From an uncultured Alphaproteobacteria bacterium (GTDB lineage: Bacteria; Pseudomonadota; Alphaproteobacteria; RF32; CAG-239), in NCBI GenBank assembly GCA_947588655.1, contig CANPYS010000015.1:1-41474 (forward strand): a stretch of DNA of 41,474 nucleotides. Reading direction: 5' to 3'. The position numbers and the translations under genes are program-made. Below the pieces are notes generated by a model. That model worked only from the letters and a program-made list of their open reading frames with translations. It was not told the origin of the DNA and did no database searches. The stretch's first letter is position 1. Each line of letters starts with the position of its first letter. Shown here piece after piece: positions 24,449 to 32,267 of this stretch.

Positions 24449-25648
24449 ATGAAGTACATTTTATTTTTGATAGCAATTTTATTTTCAAGTCAGGCGGTGG
24501 CGCTGAATTGTGAAAAGCAACCGACTTGTGCGGAGTTAGGTTATTCCACGCAAGATAATCCGAATTGTTTTTCAGACGGCTATTTAATCTGCCCATTTGA
24601 TTCGCAATATAAAAAATGCGTCAACTTTAATTGCGAGTCGCTTGGGTTTACACAATCAGACAAATCAGATTGGTGCGCGGATATTGCCACCTGTAAAGGC
24701 GATAAAAGCTACACTCTCTGTCAAACACCTTGTATCGCTTGGGATTCTGATACTCTTTCAAGCCTTGCAAGCTCCGGTAAATGTAAAGTCGTGACCATGA
24801 AAAATGACATCAATCTTCCAGAAGATATGACCTTAACGCTTGCCGAAAATACAACAATAGACGGTGGAGGATATGGTTTAACATTTAATATTTCAGGAAC
24901 AAAATCAGGTTTGTTTGCTTTTCAGCTTACAAAAAACAGCGGGCTGGAAAACACCAATGTTCATTATAAGCAAACGGGCAACGCTCATAAATTTGACTTT
25001 GTTCGGGGAAACGGATCTCTTCATCATGTACGCTTTGACGGTGGAGCACCATCTTGGCAGGGCAATCAACACGGCGTCTTATTTTATGACGCTCAAGTAA
25101 CGGTTAGTGGCAGGTTTGAAGTTAATTTTCAAGATCAAGGGCGTTCAAATCGTTTATCTGAAGGCAGCAATATAGATTTCGTCAATGCGCAAGTTACAAT
25201 TAAACAAACCGGTTATAATAAAGATGGCTTTGCAGGAGGAACGATTAAGTTTGAAGATTCAGATGTTACAATAGATAGCGACGAATTTTTGATTGAAACA
25301 ACAAACGCTATTTTTGAAAACACAAAATTTAACTTTAAAGGAAACGGTGATATTGCTTGGTCGGGATCAAGTCATACCTCAAAACTAACTTTAAACCAAA
25401 AAGCCGATGTTTCTTTTACATTGCAAAGACCATCAAATAACCCTGAGCTTGAAATTAACCTTTCAGGGACTTCCGGTGAGCCCGCGCGCTTGGAAATTAA
25501 TGCGACTGAGATGACAAACACAAATATTCGGGCAATGAATGTTTATGACACTTTGGTGTTAAATGGTGTTTCATACCGCCCAAGACAAGTTGGCGAAACG
25601 CCTTTATCGGACATTCAAACTTCGCCTAATTGGGAACGGATAAACTGA
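24449..25648 (+). CDS. Secreted cysteine-module protein with beta-helix-like C-terminal region
   Basis: A 399-residue protein with a signal peptide (1-19) and two four-cysteine modules (Cys27/40/48/57 and Cys62/76/82/91) almost matching the gene ending at 22191. After Cys95 the relationship ends: residues 100-390 are cysteine-poor with short repeating beta-strand turns (for example NTTIDGGGYGLTF, GSLHHVRFDGG, ATIFENTKF-like rungs), the look of a right-handed parallel beta-helix as in pectate-lyase-fold adhesins. It may act as a surface or secreted binding protein. The ribosome site TAAGGAGTAAAAAATG is shared with its mirror gene. It seems to be a module swap onto a common exported head. Confidence 0.75.
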   Translation: MKYILFLIAILFSSQAVALNCEKQPTCAELGYSTQDNPNCFSDGYLICPFDSQYKKCVNFNCESLGFTQSDKSDWCADIATCKGDKSYTLCQTPCIAWDSDTLSSLASSGKCKVVTMKNDINLPEDMTLTLAENTTIDGGGYGLTFNISGTKSGLFAFQLTKNSGLENTNVHYKQTGNAHKFDFVRGNGSLHHVRFDGGAPSWQGNQHGVLFYDAQVTVSGRFEVNFQDQGRSNRLSEGSNIDFVNAQVTIKQTGYNKDGFAGGTIKFEDSDVTIDSDEFLIETTNAIFENTKFNFKGNGDIAWSGSSHTSKLTLNQKADVSFTLQRPSNNPELEINLSGTSGEPARLEINATEMTNTNIRAMNVYDTLVLNGVSYRPRQVGETPLSDIQTSPNWERIN

Positions 25649-25656
25649 TTCCTTAT

Positions 25657-25815
25657 TTTCACATCCAAGCTGCGGAAAGCCAGATAATGAGGCGAATAGA
25701 AGTTTAAAAATAGGTTTGGGAATTTTAGCGTACATAGAAGTACGTGAATTTCCAAACCTATTTTTAAACGATTAGGCGCCCATTAGGTGCCTTTGCATCC
25801 AAACCGCGGAAATGT
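25657..25815. repeat. Variable-stem hairpin element H, copy C
   Basis: The central stem GTTTAAAAATAGGTTTGG / CCAAACCTATTTTTAAAC surrounds the conserved core GTACATAGAAGTAC (25730-25743). Flanks retain AGATAATGAG and CATTAGGTGCC, counterparts of the conserved flanks of copies A and B. The element is bordered by near-identical direct repeats, CATCCAAGCTGCGGAAA and CATCCAAACCGCGGAAA, the second of which leads into copy B. Confidence 0.7.
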
Positions 25816-25819
25816 GGTG

Positions 25820-25975
25820 GAGCCATAAAAAACAACAAAAGTAATTGTTGTTTTTTAGGCGACATCACGCGATTGTTAGCTTGTGAGGCGCTGATAAGCG
25901 CCGATGCAAGCGTTACAGAGCGGTGACCGAAGCGAGTTAGCGACTGCTCAAAGAGCAGAGCTTACGAGCAAGAAG
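25820..25975. repeat. Dispersed structured repeat R1, copy 2
   Basis: Matches 2-156. Differences fall in stems and are compensated or wobble-compatible: GGCGCT/AGCGCC here against GGTGCT/AGTGCC there, and terminal hairpin CTGCTC/GAGCAG here against GTTTTGCG/CGCAAAAC there. It ends in the conserved CTTACGAGCAAGAAG. It sits between GAAATGTGGTGGA and GTGGTGCAGATA, which are nearly adjacent in H copy A, so it appears inserted in H copy B. The 25649-26087 gap holds only H and R1 elements. Confidence 0.75.
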
Positions 25976-26084
25976 TGGTGCAGATAGAGTGATTTCAAGC
26001 CCGAAAGTACCGCAGTGTACATAGAAGTACATGAGGAAACTTTCGGGCTTGAAATTGCTCTAAATGCCAGCTAGACACATTTCC
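25976..26084. repeat. Variable-stem hairpin element H, copy B
   Basis: A perfect 16-bp stem ATTTCAAGCCCGAAAG / CTTTCGGGCTTGAAAT surrounds the core GTACATAGAAGTAC (26017-26030). The flanks GTGGTGCAGATAGAG and CTCTAAATGCC...GACACATTTCC match copy A in position. The 5' closing arm GGAAATGTG appears to lie at 25808-25816, split off by R1. Confidence 0.7.
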
Positions 26085-26087
26085 CTT

Positions 26088-26300
26088 TTATTTCTTGACG
26101 ACAACTACTCGGTCCGGCATAAACTGCGCCCAAATCAGGTATATAGCCGATAAGCCGACCAAGATATAAATGACGCGCGCCAAAATGCTCAAGTTGCCGA
26201 AAATGGCCGCCACCAAATTAAAGTCTAACAAACCGACCAAGCCCCAGTTTAAGCCGCCGATGATTGTCAGCCACAAAGCGATTTTTTCAATATAATACAT
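26088..26300 (-). CDS. DUF378 family small membrane protein
   Basis: A 70-residue inner-membrane protein with two hydrophobic helices (about 7-33 and 40-62). The segment TIIGGLNWGLVGLLDFNLVAAIFG is the DUF378 signature. The C terminus is short and basic (DRVVVVKK). The family has no established function. It stands between the H/R1 repeat region and tilS, with its stop codon only 4 bp from the end of the H element. A GGAGG ribosome site precedes the start. Confidence 0.85.
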   Translation of the reverse strand: MYYIEKIALWLTIIGGLNWGLVGLLDFNLVAAIFGNLSILARVIYILVGLSAIYLIWAQFMPDRVVVVKK

Positions 26301-26384
26301 TGTATCCTCCCCATAAAGGTTTTTAATTTTATCAGGAACGATATATGTATCTGTTCAAAATTTTCAATATCACGAAAAAATTTT

Positions 26385-27452
26385 TTAAGATTCTGTGGCA
26401 ACGTACCAAGCTCTTAAAGCTGAGGGAATTTTGGCTTTTTTGAGTTTTGGGTGCGTTTGAAGATATTTTTTCCAAGCCTTATGCGCGCTTCCCAAAACGG
26501 CGGCTTTTTCAGGGAAAAACCAAAGTTGCTGATTTAAACACCGAACGGCGCAATGTCCCAAAGTTGCCGCCTTAAAAGATTCGGCTTGAAGAGAGGCGTC
26601 TAGTTTTAAAAGCCTTTCAGCGCGTGGCGGATAAGGATTTTTGCCCACCTCGCGAATAAGCTTAACCAAAAGTCTGTAGCGCATTTCTTCATCTAAAAGC
26701 ACATAATCTGCCTTCAAACAACTAAAAGCAAAATTGCCGTAACTGATGAAAATTTTTTGAAAATTTTCATCAGTTATTTGTTGCAAATATTTTTGAGTTT
26801 TTTGGAGTCGCGCGGCTGTTTCAGAAATTTTGAGCGCGCTGATGCCCAATTTTTCAAGCAAAGGCAAAGCTTGCCTCATCTTAACGCGCAAAAGCTTGTC
26901 ATCAGCATTAGATTCGTCGGTTATCCAATGAATATGGCGCGCTGAAAGATAATTTTTCATAACCTCGGGCGGGGTATTTAAGAACGGCCGCGCAAGCTTA
27001 ACCCCTGGCCACTTTGCAACGGGCGACATACTGCAAAGCCCGTCTAACCCGCTTCCTCGCTGAAGACGCATTAAAAAAGTCTCCGCCTGATCATATAAAT
27101 GATGCGCCGTCATCAATACTTTTATCTGATGTTTAAGACACCAATCCGCCAAAAGCTCATAACGCGCCAAACGCGCCGCCTCTTCAACGCCTGTTTGAGG
27201 TTTAAGACCTTTCCAAACCAAAGTATGATGTTCTATGCCGTACTGTTTCATAAGCGTTTGAACATATTTGGCTTCTTTAGCGGCGCTTGGACGCAGACCA
27301 TGATTAACCGTTAGCGCCACCAACCGATACCCCAAAGGCGCAAGTTCTTCTTGAGCCATTAAAACCAACGCCAACGAATCCGAACCGCCCGATACGCCGA
27401 CAGCTAACTCTTTTTGTGTGATGTTATTCTGTTTTAAAAACTCCGAAAACAT
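26385..27452 (-). CDS. tilS: tRNA(Ile)-lysidine synthase
   Basis: A 355-residue cytosolic enzyme that converts C34 of the CAU-anticodon tRNA-Ile to lysidine so that AUA is read as Ile. The PP-loop SGGSDS is at 21-26; LTVNHGLRPSA and the HHLYDQAETFLMRLQRGSGLDGL block are typical of the family. The C-terminal substrate-recognition region is short and diverged. It lies 3 bp after cpoB on the same strand, so the two are cotranscribed, an order seen in many alphaproteobacteria (tol-pal, cpoB, tilS, ftsH). ftsH does not follow here. Confidence 0.95.
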   Translation of the reverse strand: MFSEFLKQNNITQKELAVGVSGGSDSLALVLMAQEELAPLGYRLVALTVNHGLRPSAAKEAKYVQTLMKQYGIEHHTLVWKGLKPQTGVEEAARLARYELLADWCLKHQIKVLMTAHHLYDQAETFLMRLQRGSGLDGLCSMSPVAKWPGVKLARPFLNTPPEVMKNYLSARHIHWITDESNADDKLLRVKMRQALPLLEKLGISALKISETAARLQKTQKYLQQITDENFQKIFISYGNFAFSCLKADYVLLDEEMRYRLLVKLIREVGKNPYPPRAERLLKLDASLQAESFKAATLGHCAVRCLNQQLWFFPEKAAVLGSAHKAWKKYLQTHPKLKKAKIPSALRAWYVATES

Positions 27453-27455
27453 CGG

Positions 27456-28295
27456 CTATTGACACCCCAAACGCTTCATTTCTTCCGCCGATTTATTTAA
27501 TATATTCGGCTCAGCGTTAGGAAATTCTTTGGGCAGATTAACCAAAGCCGCGCAAGCCTCTTGCTTTTTGCCAAGTTGCCCCATAGAAAGCCCAAGTTTT
27601 AAAAGGCAGTCCGGACCTTTTGCACCGGTTTTATATTGCTCATAACCTTTGGCAAAAGCCACTGCCGCGCGGGTGTAGTCTTTATCGTTATAATAAACTT
27701 CGCCAAGCCAATATTGCGCATTGCCCGCTAATTTATGATCAGCGTATTTTTCCAAAACAAGGTTGAACATTTGCGCCGATTTTTGAGAATCGCCAGCTTT
27801 GAGCGCCTCTAAACCCATTTGATAAAGTTCTTCCGCAGAGGCAGATTTTTCAGGTTGCAAATCTTTTAAGCCACCTGATGAAACCGCGTCCCCAACAACA
27901 GATTTTGGCGCGCCTTTAGCAACAGCGGCATCAAACTTTTTAGGCGTTTGAACACTGTTTTGCGCCGCCGGAATAGGCTTGTTTTCTAAAAGCTTAAAGC
28001 GCACATCAAAATCATTGTTCATTGTGTTAAGTTTTTCTTCCAGAATTTTTAACTGATGTTCAAGCGTATCAATTTTGCCGCTCATATCGCGCACGGTTTG
28101 ATCATACTGTGTAAACTGCGCCGCGGCGTTGGTGTTAGAAACGCCGTCAATGTTATCGCGATACACTTTGCGTTGCAAAAGAACCATTTCTTCCCTAAGA
28201 GCGTCAATTTGCTCCTGAACTCCGCTTGAATCTTGCGCTAAAACGTTTGAAGCACAACAAAAAACGCCAAAAGCCAAAACTAGAAAAAACTTCAT
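27456..28295 (-). CDS. cpoB: Tol-Pal associated periplasmic protein CpoB (YbgF)
   Basis: A 279-residue periplasmic protein with a signal peptide (1-20, cleaved after VLA), an N-terminal coiled coil for trimerisation (about 25-100, SGVQEQIDALREEMVLLQRK and DTLEHQLKILEEKLN), a Pro/Ala/Lys-rich linker and C-terminal TPR repeats (about 155-279, with AEELYQMGLEALKAGD and AQYWLGEVYYNDKDYTRA). CpoB links outer-membrane constriction by Tol-Pal with septal peptidoglycan synthesis. It is separated from pal but still coupled to tilS. Confidence 0.93.
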   Translation of the reverse strand: MKFFLVLAFGVFCCASNVLAQDSSGVQEQIDALREEMVLLQRKVYRDNIDGVSNTNAAAQFTQYDQTVRDMSGKIDTLEHQLKILEEKLNTMNNDFDVRFKLLENKPIPAAQNSVQTPKKFDAAVAKGAPKSVVGDAVSSGGLKDLQPEKSASAEELYQMGLEALKAGDSQKSAQMFNLVLEKYADHKLAGNAQYWLGEVYYNDKDYTRAAVAFAKGYEQYKTGAKGPDCLLKLGLSMGQLGKKQEACAALVNLPKEFPNAEPNILNKSAEEMKRLGCQ

Positions 28296-28403
28296 CTCAA
28301 ACCTCGCTGATTAATCAATTTAAGCTACTTTAACAAAAAACTTTCAAACACTCAAGCATAAAAACACACCCTTGCCCAAGCGACAAAGGCGTGCTTTTAA
28401 AAC

Positions 28404-28435
28404 AAAAAAATCCGCAGGCTTTTTCGTCTGCGGAT
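28404..28435 (-). terminator. Terminator of the BI-1-like gene
   Basis: On the minus strand TCCGCAG/CTGCGGA with a nine-base loop runs into seven Ts, shortly after the stop at 28445. A second imperfect hairpin lies at about 28362-28398. Confidence 0.8.
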
Positions 28436-28444
28436 AAAGATTTT

Positions 28445-29173
28445 TTAGCGTCTGTCGCCCATAATACGGAGCAAATTCAAAAACAGATTGATAAAGTCCA
28501 TATAAAGCGAGAGTGCGCCGGCAACAGCCTTACGGGTTAAGGTATCTTCGCCGTCCGCAGACATATAAAGATTGCGAATAGCTTGAGTATCATAAGCGGT
28601 TAAGCCCACAAACACCGCAACCGAAATGTACGAAAGCGCAAAGTAAAGCCCCGAGCTTTTCAAAAAGATGTTGACAATGCTTGCGATAATAATGCCCCAA
28701 AGCCCCATAATCATAAAAGAGCCAAGGCCGGTTAAATCGCGCTTGGTGGTATAACCATAAAGGCTCATCGCGCCGAAAGTGCCTGCCGTAATCAAAAACA
28801 CGCGCACCATGCTTGAGGCGGTGTATAAGAGCAAAATCGGCGTTAAGGAAGCGCCCATCAAAGCGCAAAACGCCCAAAACACACCTTGCACTTGAGTTGG
28901 TGTTCCACGCATAATAACCCAGTTAAAAACAAAAACCATAATTAACGGCGATAAAAACATCAACCACCCAAAGCCTGATAATGAAATGTTTTGTGTGGCG
29001 GCATCCGCGTTAAAAAACATATTTATCAAAGAGGTGTTGATAACAAGCCACGCGGCTAAAGCTGTAACGCACAAACCGCCGGCCATAAAGTTATAAACTT
29101 TAATCATAAAAGCGCGCAAACCTTCATCAACGTTGGTCTTGGAAGCGCTTGAAACATAAGATTTTGACTCCAT
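28445..29173 (-). CDS. Bax inhibitor-1/YccA family membrane protein
   Basis: A 242-residue integral membrane protein with seven hydrophobic segments and the BI-1/TMBIM pattern. Recognisable stretches are RAFMIKVYNFMAGGLCVTALAAW at the first helix, LMGASLTPILLLYT, YGYTTKRDLTGLGSFMIMGLWGIIIAS and the ending AYDTQAIRNLY...ALSLYMDFINLFLNLLRIMG. Bacterial members include pH-sensitive calcium leak channels and FtsH partners. The role here is not determined. It has its own ribosome site (AAGGAGAATG-like) and terminator. The gene upstream at 29243 is on the same strand. Confidence 0.93.
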   Translation of the reverse strand: MESKSYVSSASKTNVDEGLRAFMIKVYNFMAGGLCVTALAAWLVINTSLINMFFNADAATQNISLSGFGWLMFLSPLIMVFVFNWVIMRGTPTQVQGVFWAFCALMGASLTPILLLYTASSMVRVFLITAGTFGAMSLYGYTTKRDLTGLGSFMIMGLWGIIIASIVNIFLKSSGLYFALSYISVAVFVGLTAYDTQAIRNLYMSADGEDTLTRKAVAGALSLYMDFINLFLNLLRIMGDRR

Positions 29174-29242
29174 TGCATTCTCCTTAAAAATGTTCTGATA
29201 AATAATATAGAGTTTTTTTTTATGAAAATCAATAAACTTATT

Positions 29243-29695
29243 TTATTGCCCACCAGGGCTGACGGCTTGCATAATAGCGTCATAGTTTTTTTGAAGTTCT
29301 TGTTGTTGATTTTTCAAATCAGTTTCTAGTTGGTCAAATTCAGGCAAATCGGGTTGTTTGAGCATTTTTTCTTCATCACTGAATGAAAAGCTCATAATAA
29401 AGAGCATACTAAAAACAAAAGCGGCGACAAACATCAAAAAATAACCAACCATTGTTTGTAAGGTGTTGCTCCAATCGGTTTGATAACCGCCTGAATAATA
29501 TGTCCGGCGGAAAAAATAAACATAAAGCGCCGCAATAAAAAACATCAGCAGATAAAAATGATAATTTGTATATAGGGCGTGCAACTGCTCCTCGCTTAAA
29601 ACGCCAACGGCAATAAACCCGAGCAAAATGCCCAAAAGAACCATTGGGTTAAAAATAATGCCGGTTGTAAAAAGTGCCAAAATACCTTTAATCAT
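29243..29695 (-). CDS. Small membrane protein of unknown function
   Basis: A 150-residue protein with three hydrophobic segments (about 4-30, 45-62 and 80-105) and an acidic, Gln-rich, probably coiled-coil tail (about 108-143, with LPEFDQLETDLKNQQQELQ). I recognise no family. It lies between glmM upstream (53 bp) and the BI-1-like gene downstream (69 bp), all on the minus strand, so it may be cotranscribed with either. An AGGAGGAT-type ribosome site precedes the start. Confidence 0.75.
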   Translation of the reverse strand: MIKGILALFTTGIIFNPMVLLGILLGFIAVGVLSEEQLHALYTNYHFYLLMFFIAALYVYFFRRTYYSGGYQTDWSNTLQTMVGYFLMFVAAFVFSMLFIMSFSFSDEEKMLKQPDLPEFDQLETDLKNQQQELQKNYDAIMQAVSPGGQ

Positions 29696-29748
29696 TGAAT
29701 CCTCCTTTAAAGTTATTCAAATCATAAAAAGGTTAAGTAAAAAAAACT

Positions 29749-31101
29749 TTAAGCTTTTTGAAAATTTCGGACAGTTTGAACAAGTTTTTGCGCGGTTGTT
29801 TCCACCAAGGTGGCATCTTCGGCTTCAACCCTTATTTTAAGCACAGGCTCTGTACCCGATTTTCTAACAATAACCGAGCCGCGACCCTCAACTTGTGCCA
29901 CAGCTTCAGAAATAGCTTTTTGAACGCTAGGCTGATTAAAAGTCTGATTGACTTGTTCCGGCGTTTCAAAACGAATGTTATGAATTTGACAAGGGCATTT
30001 TTCAAACAGCGGAAAAATTTTACTCATTTTTTTGCCGCTTTTCATTAAACCGTAGCAAATCACGAGTGCCGTTAAGAGCGCATCGCCCGTTTTGGCATAA
30101 TCCGAAAGCACCATATGCCCCGATTCTTCGCCACCGACATTAACGCCGGTTTCTTTCATTTTTTCAATCACATAACGCTCGCCAACTGGCGTGCGATAAA
30201 AATCAAGCCCCAACGTTTTAAGATATTTTTCAAGCCCCAAATTAGACCAAATGGTAGCAACAGCGGCGTTGCCTTTTAAAAGGCCTTCCTGATGATAATA
30301 TGTTGCCAAAAACGCAATAATCTGATCGCCGTCAAGACGCGTTCCATTTTCATCGGTAATAATAATGCGATCGCCGTCGCCGTCAACGGCAATGCCTAAC
30401 TGCGCGTGACTATCCCGTACAACCTGCGCCATTTTTTCGGTATGTTGCGAGCCGCAATCCTGATTAATGTTGCGCCCATTCGGCGTATTGGCAAGGGTAA
30501 TGATACCAGCACCCAAATTTTTAAAAACTTGCGGCATAATTTCATAAAACGCGCCATTTGCACAATCCAAAACCACGCGCAACCCCTTTAAAGCATCGGC
30601 ATCAGGCGCGGTTGAAAGCGCGTTTTGAATATAATCGGCAACCGGAGATGTATCAGAAAAAATCCGCCCGATTCGTTCTGGCTCGGATTTAAAAACCGTG
30701 TCACTTAGTAATAGTTTTTCAATTTCAGCCGATTCGGAATCAGAAAATTTATCGCCTTCATAATTAATCAGTTTAATGCCGTTATCTTGATACGGATTAT
30801 GCGAGGCGGTAATCATAAGCGACATATCCACGTTTAATTTATGTGTTTCAGCCGTTAAGAGCGGTGTTGGCACAACGCCCAAACAAACCACGTCAACCCC
30901 TTCTGAGGCAAAGCCTGCGGCAAGGGCGGCTTCAAGCATATCGCCTGAAAGACGCGTATCTTTGCCAATAGCGACGCGGCGCTTTTGGGTGCAGACAAGC
31001 CGACTTAAAACCTGCGCCAAACGAAAAACAAATTCGGCATTCATTGGGTAAGTATTTGCCACGCCACGCACGCCGTCTGTTCCAAAAAGTTTATTTGACA
31101 T
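29749..31101 (-). CDS. glmM: Phosphoglucosamine mutase
   Basis: A 450-residue enzyme that converts glucosamine-6-phosphate to glucosamine-1-phosphate, feeding UDP-GlcNAc synthesis for peptidoglycan and lipopolysaccharide. The phosphoserine loop is TASHNPYQDNGIK with Ser100. The Mg-binding loop is DGDGDR, the sugar-specificity loop GEESGH and the phosphate-binding loop RKSGTEPVLKI. The length is typical. It starts 11 bp after rnhB on the same strand, so the two form an operon. Confidence 0.97.
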   Translation of the reverse strand: MSNKLFGTDGVRGVANTYPMNAEFVFRLAQVLSRLVCTQKRRVAIGKDTRLSGDMLEAALAAGFASEGVDVVCLGVVPTPLLTAETHKLNVDMSLMITASHNPYQDNGIKLINYEGDKFSDSESAEIEKLLLSDTVFKSEPERIGRIFSDTSPVADYIQNALSTAPDADALKGLRVVLDCANGAFYEIMPQVFKNLGAGIITLANTPNGRNINQDCGSQHTEKMAQVVRDSHAQLGIAVDGDGDRIIITDENGTRLDGDQIIAFLATYYHQEGLLKGNAAVATIWSNLGLEKYLKTLGLDFYRTPVGERYVIEKMKETGVNVGGEESGHMVLSDYAKTGDALLTALVICYGLMKSGKKMSKIFPLFEKCPCQIHNIRFETPEQVNQTFNQPSVQKAISEAVAQVEGRGSVIVRKSGTEPVLKIRVEAEDATLVETTAQKLVQTVRNFQKA

Positions 31102-31112
31102 CGTTTTTCTCC

Positions 31113-31742
31113 TTAAGAAGCCTGTTGCAAAACCTCAGCCACAGGACGATAAGTTTTGCGATGTTCCGGACACACGCCGTATTTTAACAACCCCTCAATG
31201 TGTGCTTTTGTGCCGTAGCCGGCGTTTTTTTCAAACCCATAATAAGGGTATTGAAGGGCGAGTTTTGTCATCAGCCGATCACGATAAACTTTCGCCAGAA
31301 TAGAGGCCGCCGCTACGGATAACGACTTGCCGTCGCCCCCGATAATGGTTTGCACCTGAGCGGGAAAATCAGCCGGTGCGCGGTTGCCGTCAATAAGGGC
31401 GAAATCGGGCTTTTGTGGCAAAGCTTCTAAAGCGCGGCGCATGGCCAAAAACGTGGCTTGCAAGATGTTAAGCCGATCAATTTCCGAGGCATCGGCAGAG
31501 CCAATTCCATAAAGCAAATGACCATTTTGCGCCTCGTCAAGTAAAAGGTTATAAAGTTTTTCGCGCTTTTTTTTAGAAAGTTTTTTAGAGTCGTTTAATT
31601 CTGAAAGAAGAACAGGATGACAATTTTTATTTAAAAAAACAACGGCGCCGGCAATAACGGGCCCTGCCCATGGACCGCGTCCGGCCTCGTCAATGCCGGC
31701 AACAAACCCCCGATATTGATTTTCAAAACTAAAATCAGGCAT
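31113..31742 (-). CDS. rnhB: Ribonuclease HII
   Basis: A 209-residue endonuclease that cuts RNA in RNA-DNA hybrids and starts removal of single misincorporated ribonucleotides. Catalytic acidic residues lie in GIDEAGRGPWAGP (Asp18, Glu19), LIDGN and the later block SVAAASILAKVYRDRLM. The C-terminal YPYYGFEKNAGYGTKAH matches the conserved family ending. It is first in the rnhB-glmM operon. Confidence 0.97.
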   Translation of the reverse strand: MPDFSFENQYRGFVAGIDEAGRGPWAGPVIAGAVVFLNKNCHPVLLSELNDSKKLSKKKREKLYNLLLDEAQNGHLLYGIGSADASEIDRLNILQATFLAMRRALEALPQKPDFALIDGNRAPADFPAQVQTIIGGDGKSLSVAAASILAKVYRDRLMTKLALQYPYYGFEKNAGYGTKAHIEGLLKYGVCPEHRKTYRPVAEVLQQAS

Positions 31743-31807
31743 AAAATTGTCCTTTCAATTTTATGCTCAAGATACATTAAAATAAAAGTTGGCGCAAGTT
31801 TTATTTC

Positions 31808-32116
31808 TTAGTTGCGGACAATCGGCAAGCCCTCATAATCAGCTTCAATAATGCCGCCAATAACCACGGCAACGTTTTTATAGCCTTCTTTTTCAAACAT
31901 TTGCGCGGCTTGTGACGAGCGTCCGCCTGATGAACAGATAATGTTGATTGTTTCGCCCTGCAAATGATGATCTTTAATAAAAATTTCAGGTTCTAAGGTT
32001 TTAAGAGGTTGAAAAATGTGCGGAAATGCCAGACTTTCTTTCTGATATTCGTCCTCATCACGCACATCTAAGATAACCGAATTTTGTGTTAAATCTTTAG
32101 GCTTAATAAAGCGCAT
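31808..32116 (-). CDS. Rhodanese-like domain protein
   Basis: A 102-residue single-domain cytosolic protein. Family blocks are ILDVRDEDEYQKE near the start and NIICSSGGRSSQAAQMF with active-site Cys in the loop CSSGGRS, followed by GYKNVAVVIGGI. Such domains carry sulfur as a persulfide on the Cys for sulfur relay or thiosulfate metabolism. The partner is not visible nearby. It is a single gene with an AGGAGGT-type ribosome site, divergent from the tentative NADAR-like gene. Confidence 0.88.
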   Translation of the reverse strand: MRFIKPKDLTQNSVILDVRDEDEYQKESLAFPHIFQPLKTLEPEIFIKDHHLQGETINIICSSGGRSSQAAQMFEKEGYKNVAVVIGGIIEADYEGLPIVRN

Positions 32117-32267
32117 TTCAACCTCCTTTGTTTTTTTAAGAAAATATAGTCTGAGTAAAAAAACATTTAAATCAAACCAAAGTATAAAAAAGCTTTTGGC
32201 TAGGAAGATATGAAATTTGATTGACTTTTACAAAGAAAGCGTTAAATTAAATTGTAAAGGAACAAAA

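Noticed and set aside
25657-26084. Integron attC array
   Set aside because: The paired variable stems recall attC, but no integrase or typical core-site GTTRRRY arrangement was recognised and no promoterless gene cassettes lie between elements.
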